Below, in pieces: positions 1-7,548 of a stretch of DNA of 10,202 nucleotides (positions are counted from its first letter, which is position 1; every line of letters starts with the position of its first letter). The notes under the pieces are model-generated. The model did no database searches. It saw nothing but the letters and a program-made list of their open reading frames with translations, and was not told the origin of the DNA. The translations under genes and the position numbers were made by a program. The DNA comes from Oceanospirillaceae bacterium UBA7410. GTDB taxonomy: Bacteria > Pseudomonadota > Gammaproteobacteria > Pseudomonadales > Balneatricaceae. Location: positions 1 through 10,202 of the forward strand of contig DKMQ01000061.1 of the NCBI GenBank assembly GCA_002470565.1, written 5' to 3'.

Positions 1-327
1 ATAATTGGAGGCTATTTTAGTGGTGTATCACTTATTGGGGCGCCTCTAATCGTTGCTGTAGCAGTGCGAAAAATACCACTAGAGTCGTATCGTGATACCT
101 TGTTTGTGCTTTGGTTTATTCTGGTGACGATCAAGATCTGCGCTTTTGCTATTGCTGGAGTAGATTTGCAATGGCAGTGGTCTCTCATGCTTTTATTACC
201 TACCGCTGTAGGACATCTTTTGGGGCTTAGATTTCATCATTTTATGTTAAAGCATGATGCCCAAATAGTACGCCAATGGTTGGGGATCGGTTTGTTAGCA
301 ATAGTTGTTATTGCTCTGTGGCAATAG
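1..327 (+). CDS. TauE/SafE-family membrane permease, 3' end only
   Basis: The frame is open from the first base of the window to TAG at 325-327, giving the last 108 residues of a protein whose start lies upstream. The sequence is strongly hydrophobic, with about four membrane segments (roughly residues 3-22, 33-52, 60-77 and 92-107 of the visible part). The opening GGYFSGVSLIGAPLIV resembles the second glycine-rich repeat of TauE/SafE (DUF81) permeases, which usually reads like GxxSGxxGxGGPP and is followed by a fratl-like stretch (here YRDTLFV). Such inner-membrane proteins are linked to export of sulfite, sulfonates or other small anions, but the substrate cannot be told from this fragment. 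An internal GTG at 64 could be mistaken for a start, but homology-like sequence continues upstream of it. Family call is fairly good; function is open. Confidence 0.7.
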   Translation: MIGGYFSGVSLIGAPLIVAVAVRKIPLESYRDTLFVLWFILVTIKICAFAIAGVDLQWQWSLMLLLPTAVGHLLGLRFHHFMLKHDAQIVRQWLGIGLLAIVVIALWQ

Positions 328-341
328 CTTCGGGCTACCTG

Positions 342-350
342 TGTTACAAT
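342..350 (+). promoter_or_regulatory. Possible extended -10 promoter upstream of proB
   Basis: TGTTACAAT contains a near-consensus -10 (TACAAT, 345-350) preceded by an extended -10 TGn. No good -35 is found 16-18 bp upstream (that stretch lies in the end of the permease gene). A start near 357 would give a leader of about 58 nt for the kinase gene at 415. Seen by eye only. Confidence 0.35.
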
Positions 351-414
351 AGGTCTCGCATTAATCAAACAAGGGGAAAAAAATCTTATTAATTACACCA
401 GTGGTGAGTACTAA

Positions 415-1182
415 ATGAAGCGAATTACACTAAAAGTAGGAAGCGGCGTTTTAACTGAAAATAACGCTGTTGCCAAGGAAAGAATGCTAAATTTAGTTAC
501 GTTTATTGTTAAGTTGAAAAAAGTTTACGATGTTATTTTAGTTTCTTCAGGGGCCGTTTCTTTTGGTTACACCGCATTAAAATTAGACCGAAAAAAACAT
601 ATCAGTAAAAAAGTACTCGCAGCTGTAGGCCAGCCTATTTTAATGAGTAACTATAAAGCTTTATTTGATATTTATGATGTAGATACTAGCCAAGTATTAA
701 TGACCGAAGAAGATTTTGATTCATTAGCCCATATTGAAATTTTTCGTCAAATTATAGATTCACAGATTGAACACGAAATACTACCTATCGTGAACGAAAA
801 TGACATCACTACTATTTCTGAGCAAGTATTTGGTGACAACGATCAACTCTCTGCCCACGTTGCCCATCGCAGCAATTCTGAAACACTAGTAATCCTTAGT
901 GACATCGACGGCTATTATGATAAAAACCCTAACGAACACGATGACGCCGCTTTATTCAAAAATGTGACTAAAATACCACCATCAGAACTATCAAAACCAG
1001 ACACTTCTAATCATGAGTTTGCTACAGGCGGCATAGTTACCAAATTAAAAGCCGCTCAGTTTATGCTAGATCAAGGGCGCCAAATGTTTCTTTGTAATGG
1101 GTATGATCTGACCTCAGCAGAAGAGTTTTTAATCGATGGGGTACACAATAAAGGAACGTTATTTTCCTCTTCAAGGGGCTGA
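415..1182 (+). CDS. proB: Glutamate 5-kinase, short form without PUA domain
   Basis: This gene encodes 255 residues of an amino-acid-kinase-fold enzyme that phosphorylates L-glutamate to glutamyl 5-phosphate, the first step of proline synthesis in the cytoplasm. Visible motifs are KVGSGVLT (7-14, phosphate binding), SSGAV (44-48), VNENDI (126-131), FGDNDQLSAH (139-148), SDIDGYYDKNP (162-172) and FATGGIVTKLKAA (202-214). E. coli ProB is 367 residues with a C-terminal PUA domain; this protein ends after the kinase domain at GTLFSSSRG. The start is ATG 415, because TAA lies immediately upstream in frame at 412-414; GGTGAG at 403-408 is a suitable ribosome site. The protein resembles the short ProB of Campylobacterota, as I recall that family (FGDNDQLSAHVAH, SDIDGYYDK, FATGGIVTKLKAA). 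G+C is 33% in 421-840 against 47% in a same-sized piece of purD. No proA or proC is adjacent. The kinase call is strong; foreign origin is inference. Confidence 0.9.
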   Translation: MKRITLKVGSGVLTENNAVAKERMLNLVTFIVKLKKVYDVILVSSGAVSFGYTALKLDRKKHISKKVLAAVGQPILMSNYKALFDIYDVDTSQVLMTEEDFDSLAHIEIFRQIIDSQIEHEILPIVNENDITTISEQVFGDNDQLSAHVAHRSNSETLVILSDIDGYYDKNPNEHDDAALFKNVTKIPPSELSKPDTSNHEFATGGIVTKLKAAQFMLDQGRQMFLCNGYDLTSAEEFLIDGVHNKGTLFSSSRG

Positions 1183-1202
1183 CAAGCACCAAAAATCATT
1201 TA

Positions 1203-1224
1203 ATGAGTATAGCCTTATGCTCAT
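1203..1224 (+). other. Hairpin after proB
   Basis: ATGAGTATA (1203-1211) pairs with TATGCTCAT (1216-1224) across a GCCT loop: nine base pairs including one U-G wobble in RNA. It starts 20 nt after the proB stop codon. No T-run follows on the + strand, so it is not a classical intrinsic terminator; it may protect the 3' end of the proB transcript or attenuate read-through into dusB. The pairing is seen directly; the role is a guess. Confidence 0.4.
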
Positions 1225-1231
1225 AATTGAG

Positions 1232-1260
1232 TTGAACAAAAAACGTACAAAACGTACAAT
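1232..1260 (+). promoter_or_regulatory. Sigma-70-type promoter for dusB-fis
   Basis: TTGAAC (1232-1237) and TACAAT (1255-1260) are separated by exactly 17 bp, each one or two mismatches from TTGACA/TATAAT. Transcription would start near 1267, giving a leader of about 50 nt before dusB at 1318. This lets dusB and fis be expressed independently of proB. The spacer is mostly one of two tandem 9-bp repeats. Confidence 0.6.
1240..1257 (+). repeat. 9-bp tandem repeat, two copies, inside the dusB promoter
   Basis: AAAACGTAC occurs twice back to back (1240-1248 and 1249-1257). The second copy runs into the -10 element, so a change in copy number would shift the -35/-10 spacing by nine bases. It may be chance, or a pair of regulator half-sites (each contains the palindrome GTAC). 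Confidence 0.6.
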
Positions 1261-1266
1261 AGATGT

Positions 1267-1302
1267 CTTGATTTTAAGGCTCATCTTGATCAATTTTAGG
1301 CG
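1267..1302 (+). repeat. Imperfect direct repeat in the dusB leader
   Basis: CTTGATTTTAAGGC (1267-1280) is followed by a second, slightly altered copy, CTTGATCAATTTTAGGC (1285-1301). A T-run (1303-1309) and the dusB start follow. There is no clear Shine-Dalgarno sequence before ATG 1318; the only purine cluster, TAGG at 1297-1300, is 17 nt away. Function unknown. Confidence 0.4.
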
Positions 1303-1317
1303 TTTTTTTAACTTGTA

Positions 1318-2313
1318 ATGAATTACTCTACTGTTATTCACGGCTTTGCCATCGGTCCTCATCAACTTGAAAACGGGTTGATCTTGGCCCCTATGGCAGG
1401 CATTACTGACCGTCCTTTTAGGCATTTATGCCGTCAATTAGGCGCAGGTTTAGCCGTTGCAGAAATGCTCACTAGTGATACGTCTTTGTGGCATACACAA
1501 AAATCTCAACGACGCCTACCCCATGCAGATGATGGCACGCCAATTAGTGTACAAATTGCAGGTAGTGACCCTGCGCAAATGGCCCATGCCGCCCAAGCTA
1601 ATGTAGCTCTTGGGGCTCAAATAATAGACATTAACATGGGCTGCCCTGCTAAAAAGGTGCTCAAAAAAGCAGCTGGCTCAGCACTGCTTAAAGACCCTAG
1701 ACTAGTAAAAGACATTCTTATGGCTGTAGTTGATGCTGTGGATGTGCCGGTAACGCTAAAAATACGCACAGGCTGGAGCACTGATCAACGCAATGGTCTA
1801 GAGATCGCTAATATCGCTCAAGATGCTGGAATAATGGCTCTGGCAGTACACGGACGAACACGTGCATGCGGCTTCAAAGGTGAAGTAGAGTACGACACTA
1901 TCGCTGCGATAAAGCAAACCCTCGATATTCCTGTGATCGCGAATGGCGATATCAACACTATAGAAGACGCCGCTAAAGTGCTTTCTTACACAGGTGCCGA
2001 TGGCCTTATGATTGGCCGTGGAGCACAAGGCAACCCTTGGTTATTTCAGCAGATGCACCACTATCTTAAACATGGCAGCTTACTTGAAAAACCTAGTAAT
2101 GCAATGATTTGGGATATATTAAGACAACATCTTTATGGCTTGTATAGCCTATATGGGGAAGTGATGGGGCCACGCATTGCCCGCAAACATGTAGGCTGGT
2201 ATTTAAAACAAGAACCAACTCAGCGTAAGTTATTTAACCAACTACCCAACCAAGTACAACAAATTGATTTTTTAAACTATTATTTTGCCAACACTGATGA
2301 GCAGGCAGCCTAA
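1318..2313 (+). CDS. dusB: tRNA-dihydrouridine synthase B
   Basis: This is a 331-residue flavoprotein that reduces specific uridines to dihydrouridine in the D-loop of tRNAs, using FMN and NADPH. The N-terminal TIM barrel carries APMAGITDRPFR (24-35, FMN site) and DINMGCPAKK (104-113) with the catalytic cysteine C109. It continues with LKIRTGW (147-153), VHGRTRA (177-183), PVIANGDI (205-212) and GADGLMIGRGAQGNPW (226-241, FMN phosphate binding). The C-terminal helical domain contains RIARKHVGWYLK (286-297). Length and motifs match E. coli DusB closely, with an extension of about ten residues at the N terminus; no better in-frame start is visible. Its place directly before fis is the classic gammaproteobacterial arrangement, and the two are probably cotranscribed from the promoter at 1232-1260. 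It is normally preceded by prmA in many relatives; here a proB gene is there instead. Confidence 0.96.
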   Translation: MNYSTVIHGFAIGPHQLENGLILAPMAGITDRPFRHLCRQLGAGLAVAEMLTSDTSLWHTQKSQRRLPHADDGTPISVQIAGSDPAQMAHAAQANVALGAQIIDINMGCPAKKVLKKAAGSALLKDPRLVKDILMAVVDAVDVPVTLKIRTGWSTDQRNGLEIANIAQDAGIMALAVHGRTRACGFKGEVEYDTIAAIKQTLDIPVIANGDINTIEDAAKVLSYTGADGLMIGRGAQGNPWLFQQMHHYLKHGSLLEKPSNAMIWDILRQHLYGLYSLYGEVMGPRIARKHVGWYLKQEPTQRKLFNQLPNQVQQIDFLNYYFANTDEQAA

Positions 2314-2377
2314 CCTCATCAGCTATAGCAACAGAAACATTGTAAACACAACAAACCCAACCTTAGTGAAAAATACG

Positions 2378-2674
2378 ATGACTAACAGCACTCAAAACAC
2401 CCATCTAAATGATGTGACTCATAATGCACAAGATACACAACAAGTGCCTAGGTCGTTACGACAAAGTGTAGAGGAGTCTCTAACACAATATTTTAGCGAG
2501 TTGGATGGACAACAAACCACTGCACTATATGAGCTATTTATGCATCAAGTGGAAGCCCCTTTATTTGAATGTGTGATGCAACATACACATGACAACCAGT
2601 CTAAAGCGGCTGCGGTACTTGGACTTAACCGAGGCACCTTACGTAAAAAATTAAAACAGTACGACTTACTTTAA
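2378..2674 (+). CDS. fis: Nucleoid-associated DNA-binding protein Fis
   Basis: Fis is a homodimeric DNA-bending protein that shapes the nucleoid and controls rRNA, recombination and many growth-phase genes. A longer frame opens at 2285 inside dusB, but ATG 2378 gives 98 residues, exactly the E. coli length and aligning without gaps, so it is the preferred start; AGTGAA (2365-2370) is a weak ribosome site. The conserved core begins at PRSLRQSVEESL (24-35). The C-terminal helix-turn-helix (about 73-95) reads NQSKAAAVLGLNRGTLRKKLKQY, keeping N73, N84, R85, T87 and K90, which are DNA-contact positions in E. coli Fis; T75/R76 are replaced by S/K and R71 by H. It lies 64 nt after dusB. Regulation in E. 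coli is strongly tied to growth phase; nothing here proves the same. Confidence 0.96.
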   Translation: MTNSTQNTHLNDVTHNAQDTQQVPRSLRQSVEESLTQYFSELDGQQTTALYELFMHQVEAPLFECVMQHTHDNQSKAAAVLGLNRGTLRKKLKQYDLL

Positions 2675-2698
2675 GCAGCATCCATTTCAGCAGTTAAC

Positions 2699-2702
2699 AG
2701 GA
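2699..2702 (+). promoter_or_regulatory. Ribosome binding site deciding the purH start
   Basis: AGGA at 2699-2702 is only one base from ATG 2704 but seven from ATG 2710, which supports the second ATG as the true start of purH. Confidence 0.6.
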
Positions 2703-2709
2703 TATGACC

Positions 2710-4275
2710 ATGCCACAAGCACACGCCATTCGCCGCGCCCTTATAAGCGTTTCAGACAAACAGGGTATTGTAGAATTCGCCCAAAAACTGAGCCAATCTG
2801 GAGTAGAAATTTTATCTACTGGGGGCACTTTTAAATTATTAAGCGAGTCTGGCATCGCTGCTATCGAAGTGTCTGATTACACTGGTTTTCCAGAAATGAT
2901 GGATGGACGGGTAAAAACTTTACACCCTAAAATCCACGGTGGTATTTTAGGTCGTCGCGGGCAAGACGATGAAATAATGGCAAAACATGGTATTACAGAA
3001 ATCGATCTAGTTGTCGTTAATTTATACCCCTTTAAAGCGACTATCGAACGTGAAGACTGCACCTTGGATATGGCTATTGAAAATATAGACATTGGCGGCC
3101 CTACCATGGTCCGTTCGGCTGCTAAGAACAACAAACATGTTGCTATTGTTGTAAACACTAACGACTATGCCGCGATCCTTGAAGAGCTTGCAGCTACAGG
3201 TGGTCTAAGCCAAACTACACGCACAGACCTTGCCTGCAAAGCCTTTGAGCACACCGCAATGTATGATGGCGCAATCGCTAACTACCTGGGTAGCCAGATC
3301 GATCCCAGCTCTACCTTTCCTCGCACATTTAATACCCAGTTTAAGAAAGTTCAAGACATGCGTTATGGTGAGAACCCCCATCAAAATGCGGCATTTTATG
3401 CTGAACATGACCCTAAAGAAGCCAGCGTATCCACTGCACGGCAACTACAAGGCAAGGCACTTTCTTTTAACAATATTGCCGATACTGACTCTGCAATAGA
3501 ATGCGTAAAAGCTTTCCAAGACCCTGCATGTGTCATTGTTAAACATGCCAACCCATGTGGTGTAGCCATTGGGGATGACATTACACAAGCTTATGAAAAA
3601 GCCTACAGTACAGATTCTACCTCAGCCTTTGGTGGCATCATTGCCTTTAACCGTGAACTAGATGCTGGCACAGCTCAGCGTATTATTGATCGACAATTTG
3701 TAGAAGTGATTATCGCCCCAAGTGTTAGCGAAGCAGCGGCAGCAACCTTATCTAGAAAACCAAATGTACGTGTATTGATATGTGGTGACTTACCTCGTTT
3801 AAGCGTGCCAGAACTAGACTACAAACGTGTCACTGGCGGCTTGTTAGTACAAGATCGAGACTTGGGCCAAATACTTGAAGCTGATTTGAGAATTGTAAGT
3901 GAGCGTACACCCACAGAAGCAGAAATGAACGATCTACAGTTTGCCTGGAAAGTAGCTAAGTATGTTAAGTCTAACGCGATTGTGTATTGCAAAGATGGCA
4001 TGACTATTGGCGTTGGTGCCGGTCAAATGAGCCGCGTTTATAGTGCTAAAATAGCAGGCATTAAGGCGAGCGATGAAAGCTTAGAAGTGAAAGGGTCTGT
4101 AATGGCATCAGATGCTTTTTTCCCGTTTCGTGATGGCATTGATGCCGCCGCTGAGGCAGGTATTTGCGCAATCATTCAACCTGGTGGTTCTATGAGAGAC
4201 GATGAAATAATTGCTGCAGCTAATGAACATAACATCAGCATGATATTTACTGGCATGCGCCATTTTCGTCATTGA
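2710..4275 (+). CDS. purH: Bifunctional AICAR transformylase / IMP cyclohydrolase
   Basis: PurH carries out the last two steps of IMP synthesis: formylation of AICAR with 10-formyl-THF, then ring closure of FAICAR. The 521-residue protein has the IMP cyclohydrolase domain first (about 1-195: [52 protein letters not shown]). The transformylase domain follows (about 196-521), with MRYGENPHQ (217-225), the catalytic KHANPCG (278-284), [15 protein letters not shown] and the terminal [10 protein letters not shown] and IIQPGGS. ATG 2710 is chosen over ATG 2704 because it has proper ribosome-site spacing and gives the same nine residues before the conserved ALISVSDK as in E. coli; the longer form would have 523 residues. 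It follows fis by 35 nt and precedes purD by 59 nt, with no terminator seen, so purH-purD is probably one unit. All key motifs are intact. Confidence 0.97.
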   Translation: MPQAHAIRRALISVSDKQGIVEFAQKLSQSGVEILSTGGTFKLLSESGIAAIEVSDYTGFPEMMDGRVKTLHPKIHGGILGRRGQDDEIMAKHGITEIDLVVVNLYPFKATIEREDCTLDMAIENIDIGGPTMVRSAAKNNKHVAIVVNTNDYAAILEELAATGGLSQTTRTDLACKAFEHTAMYDGAIANYLGSQIDPSSTFPRTFNTQFKKVQDMRYGENPHQNAAFYAEHDPKEASVSTARQLQGKALSFNNIADTDSAIECVKAFQDPACVIVKHANPCGVAIGDDITQAYEKAYSTDSTSAFGGIIAFNRELDAGTAQRIIDRQFVEVIIAPSVSEAAAATLSRKPNVRVLICGDLPRLSVPELDYKRVTGGLLVQDRDLGQILEADLRIVSERTPTEAEMNDLQFAWKVAKYVKSNAIVYCKDGMTIGVGAGQMSRVYSAKIAGIKASDESLEVKGSVMASDAFFPFRDGIDAAAEAGICAIIQPGGSMRDDEIIAAANEHNISMIFTGMRHFRH

Positions 4276-4334
4276 TCGCTATAAGTACATAAAGTTTAAG
4301 CCATTAGAAGCAACAAAATACAACAGGAAATAAG

Positions 4335-5624
4335 ATGAACGTATTAATTATCGGTAGTGGTGGTCGCGAACACGCACTGGCATGGCAAGCTTCTAAAAAC
4401 AGTAGTGTAAAAAAGATATTTGTAGCACCAGGTAATGCTGGCACGGCTTTAGAAAACAAAACCAAAAATGTGGCTATTGATGTTATGGACATTGATGGCC
4501 TTTTAGCCTTTGCCAAAAGCAATGATGTAGATCTGACTATAGTAGGCCCAGAAGCGCCGTTAGTTGCTGGCGTGGTAGATCTATTTCGGGCTGCTGATAT
4601 GGACATTTTTGGACCAACCCAAGGTGCAGCTCAGCTTGAAGGCTCTAAAACTTTCGCCAAAGATTTTCTTCAGCGCCACGGCATCCCTACTGCTGCATAT
4701 GCAACCTTTACAGAGGTTGCCCCTGCCATTGCATATATCAAAGCGCAAGGTGCGCCTATTGTTGTAAAAGCTGATGGTTTGGCTGCTGGGAAAGGCGTTA
4801 TTTTAGCCGATACTGTTGCCCAAGCTACTGCAGCAGTGGAAGACATGTTAGCTGGTAATGCATTTGGAGAAGCTGGTAATCGTGTGGTTGTTGAAGAATT
4901 TTTAATCGGTGAAGAAGCCAGCTTTATTGTGATGGCGGATGGAAAAAATGTTTTGCCACTGGCTTCTAGCCAAGATCATAAAGCCCGAGACGAAGGCGAC
5001 CAAGGCCCTAACACTGGGGGCATGGGTGCATACTCTCCAGCGCCTGTGGTTGATGATGCAATGCATAAACGCATTATGGAAGAGGTGATTATGCCCACTG
5101 TTAATGGTATGGCTGCTGATGGCTATATCTATACCGGTTTCCTATACGCAGGCATCATGATAGCAGCCGATGGCACACCCAAGGTGTTAGAGTTTAATTG
5201 TCGCTTTGGTGATCCAGAAACTCAGCCAATCCTGATGCGTCTCAAAAATAGCATTGTGGAGCTATGTATTGCAGGCACCATGGGCGTCTTGGATCAAACT
5301 GCAGCTGAGTGGGATGAGCGTCCAGCAGTAGGTGTTGTATTGGCTGCACAAGGCTACCCAGAGGCTTACCCTAAAGGTGATGTAATTGATTTACCTGAAG
5401 ATATAGATAGTACCAGCAAAATATTCCATGCAGGAACTGCCCTTAATGAAGATGGTATGGTGGTCACGAATGGGGGACGGGTACTTTGTGCGGTATCTCT
5501 TGGAGCAACCGTAGGTGAAGCACAACATAAAGCTTATGAACTGGCTGATAAAATAAGTTGGAAAGGCATGTTTTGTCGCCGTGATATTGCTTACAGAGCT
5601 ATCGCTCGCGAACAACTTCATTAA
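4335..5624 (+). CDS. purD: Phosphoribosylamine-glycine ligase (GAR synthetase)
   Basis: PurD joins glycine to 5-phosphoribosylamine using ATP, the second step of de novo purine synthesis. It has 429 residues, the same as E. coli PurD. An N-terminal domain begins with GSGGREHALAW (7-17), then GPEAPLVAG (71-79). The ATP-grasp part contains IVVKADGLAAGKGV (142-155), VVEEFLIGEEASF (185-197), DQGPNTGGMGAYSPAP (222-237) and the family signature RFGDPETQ (290-297), whose upstream EFN (286-288) includes metal-binding residues. A C-terminal domain closes the site. The ribosome site AGGAA (4325-4329) lies five bases before ATG 4335. It is the partner of purH upstream; both act in the same cytoplasmic pathway. 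Confidence 0.97.
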   Translation: MNVLIIGSGGREHALAWQASKNSSVKKIFVAPGNAGTALENKTKNVAIDVMDIDGLLAFAKSNDVDLTIVGPEAPLVAGVVDLFRAADMDIFGPTQGAAQLEGSKTFAKDFLQRHGIPTAAYATFTEVAPAIAYIKAQGAPIVVKADGLAAGKGVILADTVAQATAAVEDMLAGNAFGEAGNRVVVEEFLIGEEASFIVMADGKNVLPLASSQDHKARDEGDQGPNTGGMGAYSPAPVVDDAMHKRIMEEVIMPTVNGMAADGYIYTGFLYAGIMIAADGTPKVLEFNCRFGDPETQPILMRLKNSIVELCIAGTMGVLDQTAAEWDERPAVGVVLAAQGYPEAYPKGDVIDLPEDIDSTSKIFHAGTALNEDGMVVTNGGRVLCAVSLGATVGEAQHKAYELADKISWKGMFCRRDIAYRAIAREQLH

Positions 5625-5645
5625 TAACAAATATTTGGGGTTTTT

Positions 5646-5978
5646 ATGAGCACAATCTTTGACAAAATTATCAGCCGAGAAATTCCAGCTGATATCGTTT
5701 ATGAAGATGAACAGTTACTTGCGTTCAAGGACATTGCTCCCAAAGCGCCAGTACATTATCTGATCATCCCTAAACAGCCTATTGCTACGCTTAACGATGC
5801 CAATCCATCCCATCAGGCACTATTAGGCCACATGCTGCTTACAGCAGCAAAATTAGCTAAAGACGCCGGTATAGCTGAAGGCGGATATCGGGTACAAATG
5901 AACTGCAATCCAGATGGTGGGCAAGTGGTTTATCACATCCACTTGCACATGATGGGCGGTAAAGCGTTTGGGGCTTAG
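5646..5978 (+). CDS. hinT: Histidine-triad (HIT) nucleotide-binding protein, HinT type
   Basis: This 110-residue protein belongs to the HinT branch of the HIT superfamily, purine nucleoside phosphoramidases that hydrolyse AMP-lysine-type phosphoramidates and lysyl-adenylate-derived species. The start TIFDKIISREIPADIVYEDE (3-22) is typical of the branch. The HIT motif is H97-I-H99-L-H101-MM in VYHIHLHMM, with the usual GGQ (91-93) just before it and another conserved histidine, H37, in APVHYLIIPK. It ends soon after GGKAFGA, slightly shorter than E. coli HinT (119 residues). It starts 21 nt after purD with GGGG (5637-5640) as a rather unusual ribosome site followed by a T-run, so it is probably the last gene of the purine unit. 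Its stop is 16 bp from the stop of the convergent hisC. Confidence 0.94.
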   Translation: MSTIFDKIISREIPADIVYEDEQLLAFKDIAPKAPVHYLIIPKQPIATLNDANPSHQALLGHMLLTAAKLAKDAGIAEGGYRVQMNCNPDGGQVVYHIHLHMMGGKAFGA

Positions 5979-5994
5979 CGCCCTTTATCGCGCA

Positions 5995-7083
5995 CTATTG
6001 GGCATGAATCAATTGGGTTAAGGCTTCTACTAACAATTCACACTCACTTGCACTGCCTACACTTATGCGCAAGTAGTTAGTGATACGCGGGTTGTTAGTT
6101 AGATGGCGAACTATAATGCCTTGCTGTCTCAATGCCGCAGCAATGTCTGGCGCGCCCAACGTGTGATGAGTGACAAATAAGAAATTGGCCTGCGATTGAG
6201 TCATGCTAAAGCCTAATGCTTGCAACTGCCCTGCAAGCTGATCTCGTTGCGAGATATTAGCCTGGCAGGTTTTTTGAAAATACTCCACATCTTCAACTGC
6301 AGCTATGGCACCTGCTTGAGATTCACTGCTTAGTGGGTATGAATTAAAGCTATTCTTTACCCTTTCTAAGGCCTCAATAAGATGGCTTTGACCAAATGCA
6401 AACCCCACTCTTAAACCCGCTAATGAACGAGACTTGGATAAGGTTTGAACCACCAATAGATTATCAAACTCAGGCACAAGTTCAGTAGCTGAGCGCCCAC
6501 CAAAATCTATATAAGCCTCATCTATAACAACCACTGAGTCTGAATTAGTGCTAAGTAGCCTACGAATGGCGGTCAAGCTAAGTAACTCACCAGTTGGTGC
6601 ATTTGGGTTAGGTAGTATCACGCCACCATTAGGTTGCTGGTAGTCTTCTACATTGATGGTGAGATCTTGTGCCAAAGGCACTTCTGCTTTCTCTATGCCA
6701 TAGAGACCACAATACACCGGGTAAAAGCTATAGCTAATATCTGGAAACAGTAATGGTTCATTATGCTGTAATAATGCCTGAAAAGTATGCGCAAGCACTT
6801 CATCAGAGCCATTACCCACAAATACTTGATCTATAGTTAAACCTGTGTGATTTGCTAAAGCCTGACGTAATTTAGTGGCATTAGGGTCTGGATACAAACG
6901 TAATGAAGCCCCAAGCTCACCTTGCATTGCCGCAAACACTTTGTCAGAAGGAGGGAATGGATTTTCGTTGGTATTAAGCTTTACTAAATTTTTTAGCTTA
7001 GGCTGCTCCCCAGGAACATAAGGCGAAAGTTCATGAACCTTAGGCGACCAGAAGCGATTTAAAGGTGTAATGGGTGTATTCAA
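5995..7083 (-). CDS. hisC: Histidinol-phosphate aminotransferase
   Basis: This gene encodes a 362-residue PLP-dependent fold-type I aminotransferase that converts imidazole acetol phosphate and glutamate to histidinol phosphate; family members can also transaminate aromatic keto acids. Visible motifs are [14 protein letters not shown] (33-46), RLYPDPN (62-68), GNGSDEVL (90-97), LPNPNAPTG (157-165), VIDEAYIDF (186-194) and [14 protein letters not shown] (214-227) with the PLP lysine K217. The C-terminal R-I-S-V-G region carries the substrate-binding arginine. The N terminus [20 protein letters not shown] is like Pseudomonas HisC. The start is TTG (7083-7081), one base after the TAA of the osmC-like gene, with TTGGA about eight bases upstream inside that gene; no ATG or GTG fits before the conserved region. 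It is probably translated by coupling. Being the last gene of a trp cluster rather than of a his operon is notable. Confidence 0.93.
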   Translation of the reverse strand: MNTPITPLNRFWSPKVHELSPYVPGEQPKLKNLVKLNTNENPFPPSDKVFAAMQGELGASLRLYPDPNATKLRQALANHTGLTIDQVFVGNGSDEVLAHTFQALLQHNEPLLFPDISYSFYPVYCGLYGIEKAEVPLAQDLTINVEDYQQPNGGVILPNPNAPTGELLSLTAIRRLLSTNSDSVVVIDEAYIDFGGRSATELVPEFDNLLVVQTLSKSRSLAGLRVGFAFGQSHLIEALERVKNSFNSYPLSSESQAGAIAAVEDVEYFQKTCQANISQRDQLAGQLQALGFSMTQSQANFLFVTHHTLGAPDIAAALRQQGIIVRHLTNNPRITNYLRISVGSASECELLVEALTQLIHAQ

Positions 7084-7084
7084 G

Positions 7085-7510
7085 TTAAGTGTCCAACTCT
7101 ACAATTTCATAGCCGTGGGTCATTGTTACGCCGCCTTTTTCTAACATAATCGAAGCTGAGCAATATTCTTCTGCAGACAGCTTAATAGCACGGGCCACGT
7201 GCTTATCTTTTAAATGATGTCCGGTAACCACAAAATGCACATGGATGTTTGTGAACACAGAAGGCACTGCATCAGCACGCTCAGCGCTAAGTTGAGCCAC
7301 GCAATCAGTGACATCTTGCCGGGTTTTTTTAAGGATAGTCATCACATCAAAAGCGGTGCATCCTCCTAGACCCATCAATATCAATTCCATGGGCCTAGCA
7401 CCTAGATTCTCACCACCCAAATTAGGTGGTCCATCTAGGGTAATGGTGTGGCCTGAACCGGATTCAGCACTAAAACTAACACCACCGGCCCAACTTACTT
7501 TTGCTTGCAT
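7085..7510 (-). CDS. OsmC-family protein, YhfA type
   Basis: This 141-residue protein belongs to the OsmC/Ohr superfamily, close to the E. coli YhfA branch; other branches are thiol peroxidases acting on organic hydroperoxides. Motifs include [17 protein letters not shown] (17-33), [18 protein letters not shown] (39-56) with C51, [17 protein letters not shown] (77-93) and [12 protein letters not shown] (112-123) with C117. Both cysteines of the peroxidatic pair are thus present, but for YhfA-type members the physiological role is not settled. In Pseudomonas a gene of this type also follows trpGDC, with vfr (crp) between. The ATG at 7510 is 38 nt after the DUF2147 gene; AGG in the minus-strand sequence about 14 nt upstream is a poor ribosome site. 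Its stop is one base from the hisC start. Confidence 0.9.
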   Translation of the reverse strand: MQAKVSWAGGVSFSAESGSGHTITLDGPPNLGGENLGARPMELILMGLGGCTAFDVMTILKKTRQDVTDCVAQLSAERADAVPSVFTNIHVHFVVTGHHLKDKHVARAIKLSAEEYCSASIMLEKGGVTMTHGYEIVELDT

Positions 7511-7548
7511 AATATTTTATTACCTAAGGGGTATAAGTGTGGTGCCCT

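Noticed and set aside
361..414. Short in-frame reading stretch just upstream of proB ending in TAA 412-414
   Set aside because: It has no start codon and no recognisable product; not evidence for a leader peptide or a broken gene.
1171..1425. Open frame of 84 codons on the - strand across the proB-dusB gap
   Set aside because: It overlaps the dusB promoter and the start of dusB, and its product has no recognisable motif; a shadow frame.
2285..2377. Longer Fis reading frame starting inside dusB
   Set aside because: The extra 31 residues are not Fis-like, and ATG 2378 gives exactly the standard 98-residue protein.
5970..5984. Possible bidirectional terminator between hinT and hisC (GGGC / GCCC around the hinT stop)
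   Set aside because: The stem is only four pairs plus a possible G-U and the following T-run is short (TTTAT). Too weak to call, although the 16-bp convergent gap must be handled by some means.
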